Shown piece after piece: positions 44,016-52,302 of a DNA stretch of 64,000 nt. A program made the position numbers and the translations under genes. Numbering within the stretch: the stretch's first letter is position 1; every line of letters starts with the position of its first letter. The notes beneath the pieces were generated by a model, which worked only from the letters and a program-made list of their open reading frames with translations, was not told the DNA's origin and made no database searches. Source of the DNA: Thioclava sp. SK-1 (GTDB lineage Bacteria > Pseudomonadota > Alphaproteobacteria > Rhodobacterales > Rhodobacteraceae); the NCBI RefSeq assembly GCF_001705665.1, contig NZ_MDHA01000069.1, positions 124,001 through 188,000 on the forward strand. Direction: 5' to 3'.

Positions 44016-44918
44016 TCAGGCCGCGTCGACCATGACCGGCACGCGGCTTCCTGCCGGGGCCGAAACATTCCCGTGAAGCTCTAACCGGGTTGCCGCCAAT
44101 TGCTCGGCCAGCCAAATCGCCAAAGCCACCGGGTCAGAACCTTTCGGCCCATCCACTGCATCCAGGACGATTTTCGACGGCGCCCAAACAACGGTCTGGC
44201 CATGTTTCATCGCCCAATCGATTTCGGTGCGCGACGACACGACAACACAGCGCGGGTCACGCGCAGCCAACATCCATGCGTTTTGCTCAATCGCCAGTAG
44301 ATCAATGCGGCGCTGGGTCGTTTTATGGCCGGACGCGGGCGCGGTGGCTTCGGGTAAGCCCACGGTCAAAATAACGGGCAGGCCATGTGCCTCCAGCCGA
44401 TCCAACCGCTCTGAACAATCATCCGCTGCGCTGATGTCATTGGACAGATAGGCCACCAAAGGGTGCAGCGCCTGTTCGGCATCGCCCTGCACCGGGCTGC
44501 TTGCACGCGAACGCGATATTTCGACGCCAAGCGCGCCGGGACCACGATCCAGCTTCTCAATCCGCACAAAGACCCGCATGGCCTGCGGTTCGGCCAGAAT
44601 ACGTTCGGCCACTCGTTCTGCCAGGGTTTCCAGCAGGTTCAGCCGCTCTGCCGCCAGCTCGGCCGCGATGGATTCTGTAATCCGGTCATAGGACAAGATG
44701 CGGTCTACATCATCATCCAATGGCGCTGGCGCGGGACGGACCTCTACCACGACATTAAAGCACAGGCGTTGCTGGCTTCCCCGCTCTTGTTGGAACGCGC
44801 CAATTTCTGCCGTAACAACGTGATCACGCAGCGAAATACGGTCGCGCGGATCTCCGGGGGCGGAGGCAATAGCACGTTCTTCGGGATGAGAAAAAGCAAG
44901 CGAAGTGTCGCTGGTCAT
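44016..44918 (-). CDS. folB: Dihydroneopterin aldolase with long C-terminal extension
   Basis: The first 130 or so residues form a FolB domain: AEIGAFQQERGSQQRL, the ILSYDRITE tyrosine motif, and VFVRIEKLDRGPGALGVEIS with the catalytic lysine. FolB cleaves dihydroneopterin in folate synthesis. Residues about 140-300 form an extra domain with alternating alpha/beta character that I do not recognise, in which VPVMVDAA ends the protein. FolB alone is about 120 residues, so this form is about 2.5 times the family length. It lies 36 bases upstream of folP on the same strand. Confidence 0.88.
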   Translation of the reverse strand: MTSDTSLAFSHPEERAIASAPGDPRDRISLRDHVVTAEIGAFQQERGSQQRLCFNVVVEVRPAPAPLDDDVDRILSYDRITESIAAELAAERLNLLETLAERVAERILAEPQAMRVFVRIEKLDRGPGALGVEISRSRASSPVQGDAEQALHPLVAYLSNDISAADDCSERLDRLEAHGLPVILTVGLPEATAPASGHKTTQRRIDLLAIEQNAWMLAARDPRCVVVSSRTEIDWAMKHGQTVVWAPSKIVLDAVDGPKGSDPVALAIWLAEQLAATRLELHGNVSAPAGSRVPVMVDAA

Positions 44919-45012
44919 GGGGATCGGTCACCTAAGCTGTCATCGGTGCAGAATAGAAAAAGGGCGGGCCAAAGCCCACCCCGAAACGGCGTTTCGACGG
45001 CCTCAAACGACG

Positions 45013-45702
45013 TTAATTTGACGCGGTGCGCACCGGCTTACGATAAAAGATATGTGCCCCAACCTTGGCCGTGCGCACAAAGCGACGCGCCCATGAGGGC
45101 TTAACTGCGGGTGTATGGAAAAATGTCGCACCATCGGTCACAACACGCGGCGCGCCGTCCATCATTGCACGGGCCACTTTTTTCACGCGGGAATAGGCCG
45201 AGCTTTCACCGATACGGTCCGATTTTCCATCGCAAGTCCAGCTGAACTGGCAGCCGCGACGATTGCTTTGATGCACAACGCCGCACACTGTATTTGGAAA
45301 GGCGGGATCTTCCACGCGGTTCAAAACGACCTCGGCCACGGCAACCTGCCCTTGAACGCTTTCACCGCGCGCTTCGTGATACAGCACATCTGCCAGGCAT
45401 TCAAATTGCTGCCCGCCTTTGGCGGCAGGTTGCTGTGCCAACCATTCGGCGGTAATTTTCGGCGGTGTCGCACCTTCCGGGGTCGTGGTGATTTTCGCAA
45501 TGCGTTTGGCCGACAATTTGCCAAGCCCGTCACGCTCGCCGCTCATTAAAGATACCAGATGCTGGTCGATTTGCTCAGATGGATCATTGGAACCACTTAC
45601 CGCCACATCTGCGCGAGCGCCCCCCGAAAGGGACAAGATCACAATCGCAGCCCCGCACAGGGCTTTTGTGGCATAGCTGGTCACATTCAACATCTTTGGC
45701 AT
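45013..45702 (-). CDS. SleB-like cell wall hydrolase
   Basis: The 229-residue protein has an N-terminal signal peptide (to about residue 31, ending GARA) and a Hydrolase_2/SleB domain: CLADVLYHEARGESVQGQVA with the catalytic glutamate, then NRVEDPAFPNTVCGVV and CQFSWTCDG. It would cut the glycan strand (lytic transglycosylase) in the periplasm. The start is uncertain among ATGs at 45702, 45693 and 45741; none has a strong site. The roughly 250 bases upstream, to ppdK, hold only the ppdK terminator and nothing else I can name. Confidence 0.85.
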   Translation of the reverse strand: MPKMLNVTSYATKALCGAAIVILSLSGGARADVAVSGSNDPSEQIDQHLVSLMSGERDGLGKLSAKRIAKITTTPEGATPPKITAEWLAQQPAAKGGQQFECLADVLYHEARGESVQGQVAVAEVVLNRVEDPAFPNTVCGVVHQSNRRGCQFSWTCDGKSDRIGESSAYSRVKKVARAMMDGAPRVVTDGATFFHTPAVKPSWARRFVRTAKVGAHIFYRKPVRTASN

Positions 45703-45924
45703 CCCGCATCGTTCCATCTGAACGCGCCACAGATATCTCACTCAACTGTGACGGAACCTCGCCGCAATACAGCATAGATTGGGTAAAAGTCCAGTTTAGC
45801 CCCAGATTTCAGCATGTTCGGAGTCACTCTTAAGCGACATCTTGCCTACCCTAACGGAAAGCAAATAGGATCGAAGCGGCCATATCATCCGCGAAGAAAC
45901 TGGAATCAAATTGAATTTTATAGA

Positions 45925-45955
45925 AAATCGGGATAGGACCTTTTCGGCCCTATCC
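45925..45955 (-). terminator. Intrinsic terminator of ppdK
   Basis: On the minus strand GGATAGGGCC pairs with GGTCCTATCC over 10 bp (one G-U) around GAAAA, followed by CGATTTTCT. The stem includes the ppdK stop codon TAG. Confidence 0.85.
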
Positions 45956-48487
45956 GTGACTTTTGGGCGCCAATAACGCGAAATGCGCCGCCGCCAAACG
46001 TGCGACAGGCACGCGAAACGGCGAACATGACACATAGTCAAAGCCAGCCGCGCGGCAAAATGCTATCGATTCGGGGTTTCCGCCATGCTCACCACAGACA
46101 GAAATTGTGATGTCACGCCGCGTCGCGCGACCTCTGCCTGCCCCGATCAACAACAACTCCCCCACCCCTTCAACATCCAGGATATGGAACGGATCTTCGG
46201 CATACACACCTTGATTGACATAGGTCGACATGAACCGGCCAGCGTCATCGCGCGACAGGCCATAGGTCATCTGGGTCAAGTCATTCGTGCCAAAGGACAT
46301 GAATTCAGCATGTTCGGCAATTTCACCGGCACGCAGCGCAGCACGCGGGGTCTCCATCATCGCGCCCAGGCGATAGGTGAACTCGGCCTTTGTTTCGCTG
46401 CGCACGGCGGCCGCAACGGCATCAATACGCGATTTCACCAGCTCCACCTCACGCGAGGCAGAGACAAGCGGGATCATGATTTCAGGCACGACCTGCGCTC
46501 CGCGGGTGGAGGCCTCGACGGCGGCCTCAAAAATCGCACGGGCCTGCATGTCGTAGATTTCGGGGATCGTTACGCCCAGCCGCACGCCGCGCATCCCCAA
46601 CATCGGGTTGAATTCCGACATGGCTTCAATCCGGCGTGTAACCTCTGACAAGGGGCGGTCCAGCGCATCCGCAAGATCGCGCATCCCATCGCGGTCATGG
46701 GGCAAAAATTCATGCAGCGGTGGGTCAAACAGGCGGATGCACACAGGCATGCCGGCCATAATGTCGAACAATGCAATGAAATCCGCCCGCTGCATCGGCA
46801 GCAATCGTTCCAGTACCAAGCGCCGGTCTTGCGAGGCATCTGCAAAAATCATCTCGCGCATCACGGTCAGACGATCTTCGTCAAAGAACATATGCTCTGT
46901 CCGGCACAACCCAATCCCATCGGCGGCAAAGTTCCGGGCGGTGCGGGCATCTTCGGGCGTGTCGGCATTTGCACGGATGCCAATGTCGCGCACATTATCT
47001 GCCCATCGCAGTAAGGTCTGGAACCCATCATCAAGTGCGGGTGACAGCATCTCGGCCGTGCCGACCAACACATCACCGTTAGAGCCATCAACAGTGATCA
47101 CATCCCCTTCGTAGAACACACGACCGCGCGGCCCCACCAACCGCTTTTCACGGCCCGAGATCGAAATCTCTAGGCAGCCAACGATACAGGGCAGGCCAAG
47201 CCCGCGTGCAATCACGGCCGCATGGCTGGTCATCCCACCGCGTTCGGTCAGCACCGCATGGGCTGCATGCATCCCGCGCACGTCTTCGGGCGAAGTTTCG
47301 CGGCGCACCAAAATACAAGGCTCATCACGCGCTGCACTGGCCTGTGCGGCTGCCGCAGAAAACACGATTTTCCCGGTTGCAGCCCCCGGAGAGGCCGCAA
47401 TGCCGCGCGCCAAAACATCACGTGGCGCCCGTGGATCCACCTGGAAATGCAGCAATTCGGTCAATGCGCGTGGCTCAACGCGCAGCAAAGCGTCTTCGCG
47501 CGGGATCACCCCATCTTCGGCCAACGCGACCGCGATCCGCACCCCGGCACGCGCCGACCGCTGCACGCGCACAGCATCAATCACTGACACGCGCCCGCCT
47601 TCCAGCGTAAATTCCACCTGCATTTCTTCGCGTAGGCGCTGGCGGCAAATTGCACCATATCCACGCAGTTGTTCAAAAACCTCAGGCGCAAGATCTTCCA
47701 ATGACGGCCCGCGAGGATCCCGCGTCAGATACAATTCGGCATCCGCGCTGGCCCGGCCCTGGCTTTGGCGCCGGAAGCGCCCATTGATCAATGGCTTGCC
47801 CGTCACCGAATCAACAAATTGGATCGTACCAGAACCCGACAGCCCCGGGCCGATCCCCAATGCCATCTGCTGCAGCACCAAACCCAATGTCGCCTCTGCC
47901 GGGGCGCCTTTGGCCTGACGCAGTAAGCGCGCTGTGGTGCCTTCCCATGCCCGCGCCATCGAGCGCAGCACCTCAATCAGCTGCTGCACCGGATTTTGCG
48001 GAAATTCGCTATCCATTTCCTCCTGATACATCGCGAGCGCGGCTTGCACCGCACCGGGGCCAGCGGGGGCACAAAACATATCAGGATCAAGTCGGGCAAC
48101 ATGAACGGCATAGTTTTGCACGAATGCCAGATACAGCGCATCGGCGGCTTCGGCACCATGGGTTTCAACCAACCGCGCGTGCATGTCATTGTTCAGGCCG
48201 ACATTCAGAACCGTGCCCGGCCCGCCCCATTCGGGATTTTCCGGGCTGGAGCGCACCGAGATCAGCATCTCGTCGCCGAAACATTCAATGATGGCAGCAA
48301 CATCGGGCATTTGCCCTGCCGCGATCCGGCGCACCGTTTCGGTGGGCAATGCCACAGTCGCAGGCACCGGCAAATCCAGACGGATCAGCCGTTGCAAACA
48401 TTTTGCGCGCCATCCGTGGCGTGATTTGTCGACCTTTGCCGTTGGCCGCAGCTCAACGAACTCGTCAAATTCGTAATGTTTCTGCAT
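45950..48487 (-). CDS. ppdK: Divergent pyruvate, phosphate dikinase-like protein
   Basis: The 845-residue protein keeps the phosphohistidine domain (TERGGMTSHAAVIARGLGLP, catalytic His) and the PEP/pyruvate barrel (FGTNDLTQMTYGLSRDD, and SVCGEHGGNPESI with the catalytic cysteine). The N-terminal nucleotide-binding half is altered: the usual GGKGANL loop is replaced by RHGWRAKCL, and SVRSGA-SMPGMMDTVLN-type sequence is replaced by SVRSSPENPEWGGPGTVLN. It may use a different nucleotide or act in another direction. Canonical PPDK is about 875-890 residues. The start at 48487 has AGAGGG upstream; an in-frame ATG at 48517 also exists. It lies downstream of glyS. Confidence 0.85.
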   Translation of the reverse strand: MQKHYEFDEFVELRPTAKVDKSRHGWRAKCLQRLIRLDLPVPATVALPTETVRRIAAGQMPDVAAIIECFGDEMLISVRSSPENPEWGGPGTVLNVGLNNDMHARLVETHGAEAADALYLAFVQNYAVHVARLDPDMFCAPAGPGAVQAALAMYQEEMDSEFPQNPVQQLIEVLRSMARAWEGTTARLLRQAKGAPAEATLGLVLQQMALGIGPGLSGSGTIQFVDSVTGKPLINGRFRRQSQGRASADAELYLTRDPRGPSLEDLAPEVFEQLRGYGAICRQRLREEMQVEFTLEGGRVSVIDAVRVQRSARAGVRIAVALAEDGVIPREDALLRVEPRALTELLHFQVDPRAPRDVLARGIAASPGAATGKIVFSAAAAQASAARDEPCILVRRETSPEDVRGMHAAHAVLTERGGMTSHAAVIARGLGLPCIVGCLEISISGREKRLVGPRGRVFYEGDVITVDGSNGDVLVGTAEMLSPALDDGFQTLLRWADNVRDIGIRANADTPEDARTARNFAADGIGLCRTEHMFFDEDRLTVMREMIFADASQDRRLVLERLLPMQRADFIALFDIMAGMPVCIRLFDPPLHEFLPHDRDGMRDLADALDRPLSEVTRRIEAMSEFNPMLGMRGVRLGVTIPEIYDMQARAIFEAAVEASTRGAQVVPEIMIPLVSASREVELVKSRIDAVAAAVRSETKAEFTYRLGAMMETPRAALRAGEIAEHAEFMSFGTNDLTQMTYGLSRDDAGRFMSTYVNQGVYAEDPFHILDVEGVGELLLIGAGRGRATRRDITISVCGEHGGNPESIAFCRAAGFDYVSCSPFRVPVARLAAAHFALLAPKSHG

Positions 48488-48620
48488 CGCAGCAAGCCCT
48501 CTTTGCGCCTGCAGCATATCCTGTTTCGAGGCATCCCGAAAGCGATCTTATAGCTGCAGCCGGATGTTTCGATGAAACCTCCGGCTGTAACGGTCTAGCC
48601 AATTGTACTGATTGGGTAAA

Positions 48621-50681
48621 CTAGCCTTCTAATTTTGCAACATCTGCGACCGACAGACAAATCTTTCGAATCTGGGACAGCAGATTCAAACGATTCCTCC
48701 GAATTATCTCATTCTCGGAGTTAATTTGCACATCTGTGAAGAACGCATCAATCGGTGTCCGCAAAGTCGCCATTGCAGCCATTGCTCCAGCGAAATCATC
48801 GCCCGACATGGCTTTATTGATTTTCTCCTCTGCGGTGTCCAAGGCAACGAACAGGGCCTTTTCAGCCTCGCTTTCAACAAATTTAAGGTCGGCACCAAAG
48901 CTATATTCAACGCCATCCTTCGATTCTGCCTGGCTCAGTATGTTATTGGCGCGCTTATAGCCCTGAATCAGGTTTTCGCCATCATCGGTCTTCAACAGGT
49001 CCGACAACGCCGTCGCCCGCTTGACCACAAGCACCAGATCATCATTGCCCGGCATCGCCAAAACCGCATCAATCACGTCATGACGCACACCCTGGTCGCG
49101 CAGATAAACCTTCAGCCGGTCATGGAAGAAGGTCAGCAAATCTGCCGTATCCGCCCCCGGATAGCCCTTCGCGAAGGTCTCTGTCAGGTTCAGCCGTAAA
49201 GCGTTCGTCAGAACCAGGCGGATCACCCCAAGCGCAGCACGACGCAGCGCGAAAGGATCCTTCGACCCGGTAGGTTTTTCATCGATCGCCCAGAACCCTG
49301 TCAGCGTGTCGATCTTATCGGCCAATGCCACTGCGACCGTTACCGGATCACTGGGCACGTCATCTGACGGGCCAAGCGGCGAATAATGATCACGGCAGGC
49401 ATCTGCCACCGCATCTGGCAAGCCCGCCGATTGCGCGTAATACCGCCCCATGATCCCCTGCAACTCTGGGAATTCATAGACCATTTCGGATTGCAGATCG
49501 GCCTTTGCGACCTCAGCCGCTTGTCGTGCAAGCGCGGGGTCGGCCCCCACCGAAGGCGCAATTTCTGCCGTCAGTGCCGCGATACGCGCGATACGTTCTG
49601 CCTGTGATCCCATTTTATTATGGAATGTCACCTCGGACAGCCCGGCGCCCATGGCCACCAAACCACCAGACTTGACCAGACGCTGATCATTTTCCCAAAA
49701 GAACTTGGCATCCGATAGTCGCGCCGACAAAACCTTCTGATTGCCCTTCAAAATCGTCTCGCCTTGATCGGACGTTTCGCGGTTTGCAACAGTCACGAAC
49801 CCTTCGATACGGCCCGTTTTAGGGCTTTTGACCGAGAAGAATTTCTGGTGCTCTTTCATCGAGGTTTGCAAAACCTCTGGCGGCAGCCCAAGAAATTCAT
49901 CGTCAATCTGTCCCATCAGCGCCACGGGCCATTCCACCAGCCCCGACACCTCGGCCAACAGACCTTTGTCCTGCACCAGTTCAAGACCGCGTGCGAAGGC
50001 CATCTGTTCGGCATCATGCCAGATCGTATCGGCACGCGTCTGCGCGTCCAACACCACTTTGGCCGTTTTCAGTTTCGCGCTATAATCGTCAAAGGAAGTT
50101 ACCGCAAAACGGTCCGGTGCCATGAAACGATGCCCTTGGCTGGCGTTGCCAGCTGCGATCCCGTCAATATCAAGATCCACGATCTGCGCTCCGGCCTCAT
50201 CAGTCAAGATGCACAAGATGGAATGAAGTGGGCGCACCCAACGCAGGCTGCCCGCACCCCAGCGCATGGATTTCGGCCAAGGGAAGGTGCGGATCGTCTT
50301 CTCCAGCACCTCTGCGATGATCGCAGCTGCGGCGCGTCCTGGCTTTTCCATGACCGCGAAATAGACCTGACCCTTTTTGTCATCGCGGATTTCCAACTGA
50401 TCCAGCGTCAACCCGGTGGAGCGCAAGAACCCCTCCACCGCTTTGTCCGGCGCTCCTACCTTTGGCCCCTTACGTTCCTCACGAAGGGTCGGGCTTTCGG
50501 AAGACAGCCCCTCGACCGTCAGCACCAGACGCCGCGGTGTCGAAAACGCGCCGGCAGAGGCATAAGTCAACCCCGCCTCCACAAGCCCGTTGGTCACAAG
50601 CGATTTCAAATCTTCACGCGCTTTTTGTTGCATGCGCGCCGGGATCTCTTCCGAGAAGAGCTCGATCAGAAGGTCCGACAT
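48621..50681 (-). CDS. glyS: Glycyl-tRNA synthetase beta subunit
   Basis: The 686-residue protein opens MSDLLIELFSEEIPARMQQK, the strongly conserved GlyS start, and has FVTVANRETSDQGETILKGN in the central part and a C-terminal anticodon-binding-like region. It forms the alpha2beta2 GlyRS with GlyQ. GGAGAAGTGAC lies before the ATG. The start is one base after the stop of the small protein at 50683, which separates it from glyQ. Length matches the family. Confidence 0.95.
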   Translation of the reverse strand: MSDLLIELFSEEIPARMQQKAREDLKSLVTNGLVEAGLTYASAGAFSTPRRLVLTVEGLSSESPTLREERKGPKVGAPDKAVEGFLRSTGLTLDQLEIRDDKKGQVYFAVMEKPGRAAAAIIAEVLEKTIRTFPWPKSMRWGAGSLRWVRPLHSILCILTDEAGAQIVDLDIDGIAAGNASQGHRFMAPDRFAVTSFDDYSAKLKTAKVVLDAQTRADTIWHDAEQMAFARGLELVQDKGLLAEVSGLVEWPVALMGQIDDEFLGLPPEVLQTSMKEHQKFFSVKSPKTGRIEGFVTVANRETSDQGETILKGNQKVLSARLSDAKFFWENDQRLVKSGGLVAMGAGLSEVTFHNKMGSQAERIARIAALTAEIAPSVGADPALARQAAEVAKADLQSEMVYEFPELQGIMGRYYAQSAGLPDAVADACRDHYSPLGPSDDVPSDPVTVAVALADKIDTLTGFWAIDEKPTGSKDPFALRRAALGVIRLVLTNALRLNLTETFAKGYPGADTADLLTFFHDRLKVYLRDQGVRHDVIDAVLAMPGNDDLVLVVKRATALSDLLKTDDGENLIQGYKRANNILSQAESKDGVEYSFGADLKFVESEAEKALFVALDTAEEKINKAMSGDDFAGAMAAMATLRTPIDAFFTDVQINSENEIIRRNRLNLLSQIRKICLSVADVAKLEG

Positions 50682-50682
50682 G

Positions 50683-51159
50683 TCACTTCTCCGATGTGTC
50701 GTTCAGCTGATGCCAGGCAAAGGCCCGGCCATCTGGATAAATTGCAACCACCCGGTCAACACCGGGGGAAATTTGATGTTCTGACAAAAAGGCCACGGCG
50801 GCCCCTGTCTGCAAATCTTCGCCAAGCTGGGCAGCATTATAGCATTCAAACCAACCTGGACCGTTCAACGGGGTTGCCCCTTCATAAACGGTATAGGTCT
50901 CGGTGGCGGTGGCCAAAGACAAAGGCGTGGTAAAACAGCCACGGAATCGCAAAGGGGAGCTATCTGCATCGATCCCTTCAAAATTCGATGTCTCGATCAC
51001 CTCTGGTGTGCCATCCATCATTGATGTCAGGCGTATTTCGGCGCTATCTGCCGATGCGGGCACAGGCTGATAATAGCCATACATCTGCGTGTAATAGACC
51101 ACGCCGCCAAACACCAATGCGCTGATCACGATACCCGCTCCGACCCATTTACCATTCAC
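50683..51159 (-). CDS. Small membrane-anchored protein between glyQ and glyS
   Basis: The 158-residue protein has one N-terminal membrane segment (residues 5-24) and a periplasmic domain with two cysteines (in RGCFTT and WFECYN). A motif [20 protein letters not shown] is distinctive. From memory it fits the DUF6446 family, found between glyQ and glyS in Rhodobacterales; function is unknown. It overlaps glyQ by ATGA and ends 1 base before glyS, so all three are one tightly packed unit. Confidence 0.8.
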   Translation of the reverse strand: MNGKWVGAGIVISALVFGGVVYYTQMYGYYQPVPASADSAEIRLTSMMDGTPEVIETSNFEGIDADSSPLRFRGCFTTPLSLATATETYTVYEGATPLNGPGWFECYNAAQLGEDLQTGAAVAFLSEHQISPGVDRVVAIYPDGRAFAWHQLNDTSEK

Positions 51160-52106
51160 GCTGCGTCCCCTGCACCCGCGCCACCTGCCGGCGTTTGCAC
51201 GAACGCATCAGCACATTGCTTGGCCAGATTGCGCACGCGGCCAATATAGGCTTGGCGTTCTGTCACGGAAATAACACCGCGCGCATCCAGCAGGTTGAAC
51301 AGGTGGCTGGCCTTAATGCATTGATCATAGGCCGGATGTGCCATGATGATATCGCGACCTGCGCCATCGGTCGCAGGCTGTGCCAAGATGCGTTCACATT
51401 CTGCCTCAGCATCCTTGAAATGCTGCAACAATATGTCGGTATCGGCCACATCGAAATTCCAGCGGGAATATTCCTGTTCAGTCTGTTTGAACACATCACC
51501 ATAGCTTAGGGCAATGGGCGCCGACGGGTCGTTATACGGCATGTCCATGACATGATCGACGCCCAGCACATACATCGCCAGACGTTCCAATCCATAGGTC
51601 AGCTCCCCCGAGACCGGATGGCAATCATGCCCGCCAACCTGTTGGAAATAGGTGAACTGTGACACTTCCATACCGTCGCACCACACTTCCCAGCCCAAAC
51701 CCCAGGCACCCAATGTCGGCGATTCCCAATCATCTTCGACAAAGCGGATATCATGCAGATCGATATCAATCCCAATCGCACGCAAGCTGCCCAGATACAG
51801 CTCTTGCAGATCCGGGGGGCTCGGTTTGATCAGCACCTGATATTGATAGTAATGCTGCAAACGGTTCGGGTTTTCTCCATAGCGGCCATCTGTCGGACGC
51901 CGTGATGGCTGAACATAAGCAGCAGCCCAAGGCTTCGCCCCCAGCGACCGCAGCGTGGTGGCAGGATGGAACGTGCCAGCGCCTACCTCCATATCATAGG
52001 GCTGCATTACCGCGCAGCCTTTCGACGCCCAATAGGCCTGTAGCCGCAGGATGATCTCCTGAAACGACCTCGGCTGAGCAGGTTTGGATGCAGCACTCTC
52101 GGACAT
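51156..52106 (-). CDS. glyQ: Glycyl-tRNA synthetase alpha subunit
   Basis: The 316-residue class II aminoacyl-tRNA synthetase subunit has [17 protein letters not shown], the [20 protein letters not shown] core, and [20 protein letters not shown] with the motif 2 arginine. It carries the catalytic site for glycine activation. ATG at 52106 has GGGGAGACC upstream; the in-frame ATG at 52151 is rejected. A good promoter lies at 52148-52176. Its stop overlaps the small-protein start by ATGA. Confidence 0.96.
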   Translation of the reverse strand: MSESAASKPAQPRSFQEIILRLQAYWASKGCAVMQPYDMEVGAGTFHPATTLRSLGAKPWAAAYVQPSRRPTDGRYGENPNRLQHYYQYQVLIKPSPPDLQELYLGSLRAIGIDIDLHDIRFVEDDWESPTLGAWGLGWEVWCDGMEVSQFTYFQQVGGHDCHPVSGELTYGLERLAMYVLGVDHVMDMPYNDPSAPIALSYGDVFKQTEQEYSRWNFDVADTDILLQHFKDAEAECERILAQPATDGAGRDIIMAHPAYDQCIKASHLFNLLDARGVISVTERQAYIGRVRNLAKQCADAFVQTPAGGAGAGDAA

Positions 52107-52147
52107 GGTCTCCCCTCGGGCATGGCCCTTACAGTCAGTTAGTCTTG

Positions 52148-52176
52148 TCATTAGGCAAGCGCGCCGGTCTGGTCAA
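52148..52176 (-). promoter_or_regulatory. Candidate sigma-70 promoter of glyQ
   Basis: On the minus strand TTGACC (52176-52171) is spaced 17 bases from TAATGA (52153-52148). It would give a leader of about 35 bases to the glyQ start at 52106. Confidence 0.55.
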
Positions 52177-52302
52177 CGGGTGGCACCAAGAACACATATG
52201 CGCATAGATGGGCAGTTTCAGCGTGACCTTGCCGTCATATTCGCTAATTTCCGCCAAATACGGGCGCAAAGTTGGGGCCCGAACATATATTGGGAATTTA
52301 CG

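Noticed and set aside
52084-52302. N-terminal extension of the SPOR/pseudo-protease frame to 52084
   Set aside because: It would run antisense through the glyQ start and promoter. The ATG at 52303 gives a proper signal peptide.
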